From Pleurotus ostreatus/Saccharomyces cerevisiae fusant (taxonomy: Eukaryota > Opisthokonta): a DNA stretch of 20,824 nt. Positions 8,377 through 17,300 of the stretch are shown in pieces; the stretch's first letter is position 1, and the number at the start of each line of letters is the position of its first letter. Under the pieces are notes generated by a model. The model was given only the letters and a program-made list of their open reading frames with translations. It did not search any database and had not been told where the DNA came from. The position numbers and the translations under genes are program-made. The stretch covers positions 1-20,824 of the forward strand of contig JAMQCK010000522.1 in assembly GCA_024196135.1 (NCBI GenBank), given 5' to 3'.

Positions 8377-9792
8377 ATGGCTTCCACCGGCCTTTCCAAG
8401 CACAAAATCGACACAGACGAGGATCTGGACGACCTGGACGGTGCATACCACGCCCACCCCACCCGTGTGTCGCGTTAAAAGTGCTCTGCAGATGTCCTGG
8501 ACCAGTTCGACCCCGCGACCCCCACCTACCCCACACCCCCGGCCGACACGTCCCCTCCCGTGCCCGGCCCACCCCCTCCGACCGTCGAGCGCCCCGCGTT
8601 CCAGCGCCAGCGCACGAACACGCGCGTCGACACGCCGCCGGTCAGCGTGCCCGGCTCCGGCAACTTCCCCGGGCTGGACGCGACCGCGGAGGAGGACGAG
8701 GACGCGCTGACGGCCGAGTTCACGAAGGAGCTCGCGCGCGGGATGGAGAGCCTGATGAAGGAGCTCGGGGACGACGCGGTGAAGGGGCACGCGGAGGCGG
8801 GGAAGGACATGGCGCCGGAGGAGCAGGAGCGCATCTTCAAGGCGGCGTGGGTGGCGATGCTGGTGGAGGGGACGGGCGCGGGTGGGGAGGACCTGGAGGT
8901 GCTGCAGGAGCTGCTTGCGAAGACGGGCGGGCAGGGGAAGGAGGGGAAGCGCCCTGAAGGCGGCGGCACATCATCATCAGCGCCCTCGGCGAGCGACTTT
9001 CAGGCGAAGATCAGGCAGGCGACGCAGAAGCTACGCGAGAGCGAGTCGAGCATGAATGTGCGTTGGTGATCCCTGCGCTTCGTGCTACGCCTAATATTTC
9101 GATCAGAGCGGCGCAAGCGGTGGCGCGGGTCCGTCATCTGCAGACGTTGACTCTCTCGAAGCATTGCTCAAGTCACTCGATCTTGACAATATTCCCGACG
9201 GTGACGAGGAGAAGGAGCTCACAGGCTTCCTCGAGTCCATGATGAGCTCGCTCATGAGCAAGGAAGTCCTCTACGAGCCCATGAAGGAGTTAGAAGAGAA
9301 GGTGCGTCGTGTCCTCCTCAGTGCGGCTGCACTCTGATCACCCGCTCAGATGCCCGCGTACCTCGAGAACCCATCCGAACCTCTGCAAACCGGTGACAAG
9401 GAGAGGTACCAGTCACAACTAATATGCGTGCGCAAGATCATCGCTACCTTCGACGAGCCCGGGTACTCAGACGAGGATCCCGTACGATCGAAGAAGGTTG
9501 TCGACCTCATGAGCGAGGTCAGCCTCTCCTCCGTGTCGTCACTCCCTGCATCATCCTTCCACATCTATCTTCGTTAGGCCCTCACCATGCACCCTTCCTG
9601 CCTCTCCCCTCATCACGCTCCCCCTACCCTTCATCTCGTCGCACCCTCCCAAATACCTAACACCTACGCTAACTCTGAACACAGATGCAAGACTACGGCC
9701 CCCCACCTAGCGCCATCATCGGCCAGATGCCCGCCGGGTTCCCCGGAATGGGCGCAGACGGCCAGTTACCCGCGGACTGCACGATAACATGA
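8377..9792 (+). CDS. PEX19: Peroxisomal membrane protein import factor Pex19, 366 aa
   Basis: Pex19 is the mainly cytosolic chaperone and receptor that binds newly made peroxisomal membrane proteins and docks on Pex3. Five exons are inferred: 8377-8440, 8492-9057, 9107-9301, 9350-9517, 9685-9792. The introns are 51, 49, 48 and 167 nt, all GT-AG, and the total is 367 codons including TGA. Residues 12-27 carry the acidic Pex3-binding-like start (DEDLDDLDDVLDQF). The middle is proline-rich, then an acidic helical region includes FTKELARGMESLMKEL. The C-terminal part includes LTGFLESMMSSLMSKEVLYEPMKEL and PAYLENPSEP, typical of the Pex19 cargo-binding domain, and MQDYGPPPSAIIGQMPAGFPGM. The protein ends in CTIT, a CaaX-type box expected to be farnesylated. 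Length is close to yeast Pex19 (342 aa). Confidence 0.93.
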
Positions 9793-9809
9793 GGATGATG
9801 TCGGCTACA

Positions 9810-9926
9810 CGCGAGGTGGACGGCGTCAGCTGCACGCGAGGTTATATCCCAGAGGCACACGAGTTTCTTTCTCAGAGGTTCGCGAGATTATATCCCAGAG
9901 GCCCGCGAGATTCCCCCCGGAGGATG
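9810..9926 (+). repeat. Degenerate 23-bp tandem repeat, about five units
   Basis: CGCGAG-type starts fall at 9810, 9835, 9858 (CACGAG), 9881 and 9904, spaced 25, 23, 23 and 23 bp. The best-preserved unit reads CGCGAGRTTATATCCCAGAG and occurs at 9835 and 9881. The array begins 18 bp after the PEX19 stop, so it probably lies in the 3' untranslated region. Confidence 0.7.
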
Positions 9927-10369
9927 TTTGGCGACCTCGCAATTGAATGGCCAATGACGGCCCTGCAATTGACTGGTGGAGGACCCTGTAAGGACCAATG
10001 TACATGTATTCTATCCCGGACAATGCGATAGCTGATCACAACTCCGCGCTGAGGGCGTGTCAACACTGTCAAGAGTCAACGTGAGGGGGGTGCGATGTAA
10101 GTGAGTTCATTGAATCGTTAACGATTAGGTGGGAGTTCAACGACTATGCACGTGAATGTTACAGTATGTCACCAGCGTCTCCCGCGGCAATTGTGTGCGC
10201 ATCCAAGCAACCAAGTACTCCAGTATGTTCAAGCGTGAATTGGGGTCTGCTATGCCTGCCGGGCGTCCAAATTTCCTTCGTGGCCACGAAGACAAAATCC
10301 TCATCCCAAAGCCCTACAGTATACAAATCTATGACATGTCTACGATCTATCCCATATATGCTCTATGCA

Positions 10370-10429
10370 CATCTACAGCCGTCTATGAACATCTACAGCC
10401 ATCTATGAGCATCTATACCCATCTATCCA
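10370..10429 (+). repeat. Three 20-bp tandem units
   Basis: Units start with CATCTACAGCCGTCTATGAA (10370), CATCTACAGCCATCTATGAG (10390) and CATCTATACCCATCTATCCA (10410). Each is itself close to two copies of a CATCTAN-type 10-mer. The array lies about 75 bp beyond the methyltransferase stop codon. Confidence 0.7.
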
Positions 10430-10505
10430 CAAGTCCTGTATAGTAGCCGCTCGGACAAGTCCTGTCCAGTAAGTTGGTGCTATCTCCAGTCCGGTGCAGC
10501 GGATG

Positions 10506-11699
10506 CTAGCTCATATTCCAGCTGATCCGGTAGTATGCATAGCGCACAATCTCTCCCTTGACCCCGCTCCCAGCGTCGCACATGATGAGCTCCTTCGACT
10601 TGATGACCAGCTCGGGGGAGGACGATGAATTTGCGGCGTCCAAGGTCATCGATGCTTGTGCCGCGGTCGCAAATACGGATTCAATCGTGCTCGACTCGTT
10701 GTCAAATGTAGGGCGAAGTGGAATGACGAGATGGAAGGTCGGCGGTGGCACCATGTCCTCGGACGGCTTGCGCAAAAGTCTCTCCAAACAGTTCTTGATC
10801 CACGTCGCGTGCTCGGCCTCGTAGACGATATCCGCACCGAGGATGACGTCGAACGGCTCGTCTAGGGGCGCTGGTGGTGCTACCTCTCGCGGGAAGGCCT
10901 CCCAGTCCAGGCGGTGGCACTCTATCGTCATCCCTCCGTCGCCGCGCGCTGAGAAGTTCGAGCGGATATTTGAGGCGAGGTTCTGCAGGACCGAGTCGTA
11001 GAAGTCCGTCGCGACGACCCGCGCGTCCTTTATGCCCAACCCCCGCACCACCTTCCCCGCCGCTATCCCTACGAGCCCTGTCCCCGCGCCCAGCTCAAGC
11101 ACGCGCAGGCCGCGCGGCGCGTCGGGGGCGAAGCCGAAACTTGCAGGGTCCTCTGCGATGGCCTCTGCGAGCACGCACGCCCCGCCCCACGTCTGTGCGC
11201 CGACGCTATGGAAGTCGTGATTGTCGAGCGGGATGTCCGTGAGGCGCACGTCAATGGATGGCGCCAGGCTCGGGTGCGTCGCAGGGAAGGAGAAATCGCG
11301 CGTGAGGATACCTGCAGACGCGGGGCCTGCGCAGAGTGCGATGAGCGACGTTGCGTCGTCGAGGGTCTGTTCTGGGACCTCTTCCAGGCAGCTGAGATGT
11401 GCGACTAGAGCACTGAGCCATCGCAAGGAATAGGACCGTTCAAATGCGTCTGCGCGAAGCTCGTCTGCCGCCTCGACGTCGTCCGATATCGAGATATCCG
11501 CGGTGAGTTTGACGCGCTCCTCGTCCAGCACAGATTCGCGAATGCGAGAGGACCCTCTGACCTGAGGATTGTATATCTTCCGCAGATATGCGACGCAGTT
11601 GGAAAGTTCCTCGCACGTTTCCCGAGAAATGCGCGCTATAGTAGGCAGCCGTGTCGAAGGTGCCGCGAGCCGGTCTGGAGCTTGCGTCTGTAGGATCAT
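10506..11699 (-). CDS. SAM-dependent protein-lysine methyltransferase (Methyltransf_16/METTL21-FAM86 type), 397 aa
   Basis: This is an intronless seven-beta-strand methyltransferase. Motif I is LELGAGTGLVG at residues 201-211, the SAM-binding glycine loop. The adenosine-contacting acidic strand end is VVATDFYDSVLQNL at 228-241. The post-motif DVILGADIVY at 284-293 is the DxxxxxDxxY-like signature of the lysine-methyltransferase branch. An upstream GAQTWGGACVLAEAI at 168-182 matches the tryptophan-containing segment that precedes motif I in METTL21-like enzymes. The ~165-residue N-terminal helical extension resembles the layout of yeast Efm2 and FAM86 proteins, which methylate elongation factor 2. 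That specific substrate is an inference. It is convergent with PEX19. Alternatives are other members of the same family with different protein substrates. Confidence 0.85.
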   Translation of the reverse strand: MILQTQAPDRLAAPSTRLPTIARISRETCEELSNCVAYLRKIYNPQVRGSSRIRESVLDEERVKLTADISISDDVEAADELRADAFERSYSLRWLSALVAHLSCLEEVPEQTLDDATSLIALCAGPASAGILTRDFSFPATHPSLAPSIDVRLTDIPLDNHDFHSVGAQTWGGACVLAEAIAEDPASFGFAPDAPRGLRVLELGAGTGLVGIAAGKVVRGLGIKDARVVATDFYDSVLQNLASNIRSNFSARGDGGMTIECHRLDWEAFPREVAPPAPLDEPFDVILGADIVYEAEHATWIKNCLERLLRKPSEDMVPPPTFHLVIPLRPTFDNESSTIESVFATAAQASMTLDAANSSSSPELVIKSKELIMCDAGSGVKGEIVRYAYYRISWNMS

Positions 11700-12536
11700 A
11701 GGAAAGGAGTGACCTTAGCGAAGGAAAGGATAGTTCCCTGGTGAAAACCCGGAATTAGCTCAGGTCAAGGTGCAAAAACTGCCAAAAACGTGATTTATGA
11801 CCAAAATCACGTGAAATCCGGCAAATGCCGATGTTGAACTTCGTGGCGCGGTCGGCGCCCCACGCCACAATTGCCTCATGGTCTCGAAGATCTCAGAGTC
11901 TCGGGCCGCTGTCCATTATTATTGAGGAAAGGTGTACTAGGCATGTGCCCATGATCTATAGAGGGAGATAGCCTCCGATGGACTTGAAACAGGGCCCTTC
12001 ACCGACGAGTCTATAGATCTCCAAAATCCAGCTCGTGCCATCGCGGAAGCTCTCGCTCGTGACGGTCATCACTGATCCACGAACGCCTATGTGAGCTCTA
12101 CTGACTCCGGACCTGCCTATCCCATGTGCGTTCAAGGTCCTCGGCAGCTTCGCCTTCTCCACTGGGACTCGGTGCAGAGAGCACGCCCCGCTCTGATCTT
12201 CGTCCGCTCCCAACACCTAATCTTGGCGATCGATTGACGCGCCCTCATCTCAGTCTAGAGCGGCGGACTGCCGGAGAGCAAGCATCTCTCCCTCATCTCC
12301 AATCCAAAATGTCGAATTCTCTGCAGTAAAGCGTTCTCGCACTCATCTTCGGCAAAAGCATGAACGGATATCCCTACCTCCACTTCATGAGATGCGCGAT
12401 CGGCCAACTAATCTTCCACGACCACTTACTCGTCCTGCTCAAGGATAGAGGCGAAGATAGGAGCGATAGTCTAGTACACACTATGATACATGTTTCACTC
12501 AGAATACAGCCGACAATGGGGTCCCCAGTACTGCGC
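11700..12536. other. Intergenic region with a CACGTG hairpin
   Basis: About 840 bp lie upstream of the methyltransferase gene and beyond the 3' end of the Bck1-like fragment. A perfect 9-bp inverted repeat lies at 11788-11812. A minus-strand frame at 11956-12216 has no recognisable domain, and its start is not supported by context. Otherwise nothing is identified. Confidence 0.45.
11788..11812. promoter_or_regulatory. Inverted repeat ACGTGATTT/AAATCACGT upstream of methyltransferase gene
   Basis: ACGTGATTT (11788-11796) and AAATCACGT (11804-11812) are perfect inverse complements around ATGACCA. The right arm forms CACGTG with the next base. It lies about 90-110 bp upstream of the methyltransferase start codon, a plausible promoter position. 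Binding of a dimeric factor is inferred. Confidence 0.5.
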
Positions 12537-13198
12537 TCACTGGCTCGAGGCCGCCCCTCGCAAGTTCGATATCGACGCTGTCGGCGAGATCCTGGGGCAC
12601 GGTACCGTAAGTGCTCTGCACGCCTCGGTGAACGAGAGAACTTACTGCAGATATTGCTCGTAATCCCCCGACGGTGGTCGGTCTGGCGCGGTCGAGATGA
12701 AGAATTTGAGGGTGCCAGCGGCGTCCCCGTGTCGGTGGCAGAGTTCGAACAGCGCCGCGTCCGAGAGCGCGTCGCTGTGTGCGAAGCCCCCGATGTCCGA
12801 CTGGTATATTTTGAAGGACGCCCGCCGCGCCTCGGGGATATTTATCTGTTAGCGCGAACGCAGACGTTATCCCATCTGTGGCGCTGTTCACCCGAAGCAA
12901 CAGTACTAACCTTCGAAAATATACGCTCCCGCATGTGCGCCCCGTCCCGGGCGCCTGAAATGTCTATAACCCGGTACTGCTCAGCATTACAGGTCACGAA
13001 GACGCGCAGTACGGGTGGGGGCCTGGGCGAAGTAAGCGTCGGGTACACAACAAGGAGTCGGCAGAACGGATGCGAGCGTACATGGTTATGGACGGCCGAG
13101 ACGAGCCTGAGTTGTGTGGCGCAACCCGAAAAGATGTTATGACGCGCCGAGACGGCTTTTATGGCGCGCCCCCGATGCCCTTTAAGTACCATTCGCAC
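12537..13198 (-). pseudogene. Orphan fragment resembling the pre-kinase domain of Bck1-type MAPKKK
   Basis: Three exon-like blocks are read on the minus strand: about 12911-13198, 12646-12845 and 12537-12591, separated by introns of 65 and 54 nt with good GT-AG ends (GTAAGT at the second donor). They spell RVFVTCNAEQYRVIDISGA, MRERIFSK joined to INIPEARRASF, IYQSDIGGF, ALSDAALFELCHRHGD, GTLKFFISTAPDRPPSGDYEQYL, then SPTASISNLRG and a stop. By recollection of the family, this resembles the conserved ubiquitin/RA-like segment upstream of the kinase in fungal Bck1/Mkh1 MAPKKKs of the cell-wall integrity pathway. No kinase domain lies anywhere in the window. The 5' end is unclear (the first ATG is at 13198, but a 5' intron ending in CGCCCAG is possible). 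It may be a duplicated remnant or a domain-only gene. Confidence 0.5.
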
Positions 13199-13243
13199 TG
13201 ACCAGGCGCGATCGCGAAACAGTGATGCCTCGTTGCCGCCGGA

Positions 13244-13323
13244 ATCAGGTAGGCGTTTGCGAGATCAGGCTGGCGTCCGCGAGATCAGACGAGCATTTGT
13301 GAGATCAGCCAGGCGTTTATGAG
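13244..13323 (+). repeat. Four 20-bp tandem units
   Basis: Units begin ATCAGGTAGGCGTTTGCGAG (13244), ATCAGGCTGGCGTCCGCGAG (13264), ATCAGACGAGCATTTGTGAG (13284) and ATCAGCCAGGCGTTTATGAG (13304), each exactly 20 bp. It is a clear minisatellite with no coding role visible. Confidence 0.75.
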
Positions 13324-13430
13324 GGCGGCACATGATGTACATTGATGTGCGATATCAGTCACCGAGAGGGCGAGGATTGGTGTGCCGTGGGCCGAAGGTG
13401 AACGGCGGTGGCGCGAGGTGGGAGCGGAGG

Positions 13431-13491
13431 TGATTGTGCGTGCGCGAAGATGATTGTGCGTTCGAAGAAGAGTGATTGCGCGTTGGGGGAA
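13431..13491 (+). repeat. Three TGATTGTGCG-type repeats
   Basis: TGATTGTGCG occurs at 13431 and 13451 and TGATTGCGCG at 13473, spaced 20 and 22 bp, with GAAGA-rich stretches between them. Confidence 0.6.
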
Positions 13492-14334
13492 CGCGATGGG
13501 GGGAATGTTGCCTGCGATGAGGGGATGCCGCCTACCTGAGCTCGATCGGCTGTTTCGACAGGGTGCGGTTCGCTCGGGGGCGGCAGGGTGCTGGAAGTTC
13601 GTAGTGCAGGGATCACGGCAGGCGGATAGGACGGTATTGATCGCGTACGATTACCTGAGCCCTTCATACTGGAGTTGTTGAGGACCACGCTGAATTATCG
13701 GAGGGCTGCGTTCACGACTTTCATTCCTACTAGGTGTTCCACTGCTCGTATACCTGTTGCATGATGATCCGTCAACGTGGAACGTAAATGGGTGAACGGC
13801 TAAACTCACCCTCCTCACATTTACTCGACTCGAGGAGTCAGTAGGAATTCATTAGCTTCGATCAAGCCCTTGCCTTGAGGTGGACGGACGAGGGAAGAGA
13901 TAACACTAGTACTTCCAGCATGCAAGACTGCATATTAAGTATGTAAGGACTGAACCTACAAGGGTCCGAATAAGGCAAGAAAAGGGCGTGGAGTAGAAGG
14001 TCAACCAGATCAAACAGGTCAGACGGTAGAGTATATCGCGGCAATAGACGTGATCGTAAGTAGAGAATGTCGGATTGGTGGGGCGTAAAAAGCCGGTCAG
14101 AATATGAAACATGATTAGTAGTAACATTTGAGATCCAGACAAGAGCACGGATGCTTGCGATTTGGTGGGGGAACACGTACAAGGCCGCCAGGATGAAGGG
14201 TATCAAAGGGAAGCAAATACATAAACGATGTCGTTAGAACACGATGACGATCTGCGGTTTACTGTCAGCATCACATCGTTGAAGACCTTGGACCCTTACT
14301 CTTTCAAGGCAGTCGCCGGCATGTTTTCACACCC

Positions 14335-17300
14335 TTAGGACGCCGACTCTTCGACCTTCGCCTCCTCCTCGGCCGCAGCCTCCGCTGCAGCCGCAGGTTC
14401 GCTGCTGTCAAGAGCGAGCTGAGGTCCTGGCGTCGCCCCAGACGCTACCACGCTCTCCGGGGCTGGCGGCATCTCCAACGTCTCCTCGGGGACAGTAACT
14501 TCAGTCGCGGAAGGGACCTCAGCCGAAGGCGTAGCAGGCACGTCCGTGACGTCCGATACAGCAGGCGCATTGGCGGGCGGTATGGGCTCGCTGGAAACGA
14601 CAGGGACCGGGGGCAGATCTACGTGCTCATCTCCCGCATCAACAGCTGCCTCCTGTACGTGCCCTGCATCCGGCGCGGAAGCCGTATCTCCTTCAACCTA
14701 TACATGTACGATGAACACACGTTATTGTACGAATGCGCGCGATCACATACCTGCGTTGATTCGACGGCCTCAGGCTCAGTCGCTTCCGTAGCTTCCGGCG
14801 GTGTGGTGTCAGCAGGTGCTTCCTCCTCGCCGGTGAAGGTCGTGGCCACAGGTGCCTCTTCCTTCTCAACTGCGGGCTCGAGAGATGCTGCTGCATCAGC
14901 TTCGTCGGATGCCAATGGATCAGACACTGGTGTCTCCTCCTCGACTTGCACGTGCTGATCTTCGGCGGGGGTGTCCACGGCCTCTGCCTCGGCCTCGACA
15001 GCAGTGGGAACAGTGTCCTCAGCAGCAGCAACATCGGCCTCGGCTGTGTCCTTCGTCTCCTCTTCCGATGCAACTTCCGCAGGCGCATGTTCCTCCGCGC
15101 TCGACGGAGCGGCAGGTGCGCCGACGACTTCCTCAAGTGGTGCTGTAGCCACGGCGGTGTCTACAGGCTCTTCTGCGACATTTGACTCGGCTGAAGTCGC
15201 CTCGGCGATAGGTTCGTCAGCCGGTGCAGATTCCTCTTGAGCAGCCTCTTCAGCCGTCGGTTCAGCAGCGGCGGAGGACTCCCCTTCCTCAGGTGCGCTA
15301 GCGGGAACAGCGACAAGCTCAGGTTCGGCAGCTGGCGATTCAGGAGCCACTGCGGGTTCTTCAGTAGCAGCCTCCTCGACTTCCTCGACAGGTGCGGGCT
15401 CTTCAACGGGAGGACTAGGCGCGGCTTCCTCTGCGACGACGGGCTCTTCGACCGATTCCTCAAGAGGCGGTGCTGGGGCCTCCTCGACACTCGGCGCAGC
15501 CTCGTCAACCTGCGGCAGTGTCGCTTCGACAGGGACGGCCTCCACGGCGGGTTCTGGAGTAGACTCCGCTGCTGAGGTGTCTTCCTCGACGACGGGAGCT
15601 GGCTCGGGCGCTGGCGTAGGATCTTCGACCACGGGCAGCTCTTCCTCGGCCACAGGAGCAACTTCGTCCATAGGAGGCACAACCTCGCCAGTAGTCGCGG
15701 GAGCTTCTTCTGCCACAGGTGCTGGCTCCTCAACGGGAGCCGGCGTCTCTTCGACGGCGGGCGACTCCTCGACGACTGGGTGCACCGGAGTGGGCGGCGA
15801 GGCAACGTCGGGCTCGGGCACAGTAGCAGAAGCCTGCTCAACGGGCGCTGCGGAAGCCTCCACAGGTGCTTCGACAGCAGCGGTGACCTCGGTCGAGGGA
15901 ACGGGTAGCTCTTCGCTCGAAGCAGCTGGTTCTTCGACGGGTACAGCAGGCTCTTCAGTCGGTGCAGCGGGCTCCTCGGTGAGTACGATCGGCTCCTCGA
16001 CGGGCGCAACAGGCTCCTCCACTGACGCAACGGGTTCGACAACAGGTGCCGGCTCAGCAGCATCGGTAGCGTAAGGTGCCCCCGTAGGCGCAGGCTCTGT
16101 TAATGTCTCCGTCGTGGATGGAGCGGCGGACTCTTCTGCAACCGCCTCAGCCACAGGCGCAACTATTGATTGTCAGTAGCTATACGCGACCACAGCCGAA
16201 GTACACATACCTTCCTCAGCCGCAGCAGGAGCAGGTTCAGCGACATCGTCCTTCTCCTCAGTGACCGCGTCCGCAACGGCAACGGCAGCACCTCCGACCA
16301 CTGCACCAGCCGCAACCGCGGCAGCGCCTTCAGCGACCTTGCTCTTGTCCGCGTCCTTAGCATCCGCCGCCTCGCGATCCACCTTCTCCTTCGCCTCCCT
16401 ATCACCCTTCGGCAGCACCTCGCTCGACTTGCGCGGCACGGGCGAGCTCGGGACCTCCAGCGACCGCCTGATGTCCACCGACTTGCGCTTGATACCGGCG
16501 AACTTCAGCGGCAACTTCCCCTTCTTGCCCTCCTCCTTCTCCGCCTTGTTATCTTTCGTCTTGTCTTTGTCCTCCTTCGCCTCCTGCGCCTTCTCTTCCT
16601 TCACCGGCGGCACCTTCTCCTTCGACGGCTTCGGCTGCACCTTCTTGGCCTCTTCCTCGGCCTCCTCCTCTCCGTCGCTGAGGATCTCCCCAAGCTCGCC
16701 GATCTTGCCCGCCTTGCTCGAGTTCCGCTTCGACGAGCCGCGCGTCCAGAGCGAGAAGCGCTTGCGCGAGCCGGCCGTGTCGGTAGTAAGCGATGGCCTC
16801 GGCGACGCAGCGGCAGCAGCCTCGACGCTCTCCTCCGTCACAGGCGCAGGCGGCTCGACCTTCTTGTACGCGTGCTCGATGACGACCCATTCCACCTTCG
16901 GGACCGACAGCCCCTCTTCGACGCCCGGCTCCTTCAAGCGGCACAGCACAAACGACGGCCAGTCAGACGCGATCGGGTCCACGACGCCATCGGCCCAAAA
17001 GTCAATGAACGCCTCGTCGAGCTGGCGCACGAAGACCTGCGTCGTCTTCGCCTGCGTGCGGACGACGGGCGTCGTCGGTAGGGGAATGTCAGCCGGCGAT
17101 GGAGAGCCTACTCCAGATTGAGACGCGCCCCTCGACCGCGACGGTGATAGCGCCCGCGATGGGGACAACGCCCGCGACTGCACGCTCGACGCCACGCGGT
17201 CCAGTCCCGTAAGTCGAGGCACGCGGCGTCGGCTCGACTGACGACTGGGCGGTGTCGTGACCTCAACGTCCGTGTCGAGGAGCGTAGCGGCGAGCGGGGC

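Larger units (their letters stand above)
9793..10505. other. Intergenic region with two short tandem arrays
   Basis: About 710 bp lie between the convergent 3' ends of PEX19 and the methyltransferase gene. A 23-bp degenerate array (9810-9926) and a 20-bp array (10370-10429) lie inside it. The sequence between them is unremarkable and AT-richer than the genes. Short frames such as 10156-10443 read through the repeats and have no family match. Confidence 0.5.
13199..14334. other. Intergenic region with short tandem repeats
   Basis: About 1.1 kb lie between the Bck1-like fragment and the 3' end of the Msb1-like gene. It carries two short repeat arrays near 13244 and 13431. The second half (about 13700-14330) is AT-richer and holds no recognisable gene. 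A 114-codon frame at 13862-14206 has no domain and overlaps another frame on the same strand. Confidence 0.45.

Noticed and set aside
8026..11890. Shared GCCTCATGGTCTC near 8026 and 11876 as ends of a repeat element
   Set aside because: Only 13 bases match and the flanks differ, so chance is a sufficient explanation.
11956..12216. 86-codon minus-strand frame as a small gene
   Set aside because: No domain, no supporting splice pattern or neighbour relationship; left as unassigned intergenic sequence.
12360..13142. 260-codon plus-strand frame
   Set aside because: It lies antisense to the spliced Bck1-like blocks, which show convincing protein similarity and splice sites. The plus frame has none.
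13244..13323. CRISPR-like array
   Set aside because: The units are directly adjacent with no spacers, and the genome is eukaryotic. It is an ordinary minisatellite.
15161..16063. 300-codon minus-strand frame rich in Arg, Leu and Ser, and the Ser/Thr/Gly-rich plus frame at 15577-16074
   Set aside because: Both are alternative-frame readings of the acidic low-complexity tail of the Msb1-like gene.
16170..17121. Long overlapping plus-strand frames of about 290-300 codons
   Set aside because: They are antisense to the second exon of the Msb1-like gene and have no recognisable family.
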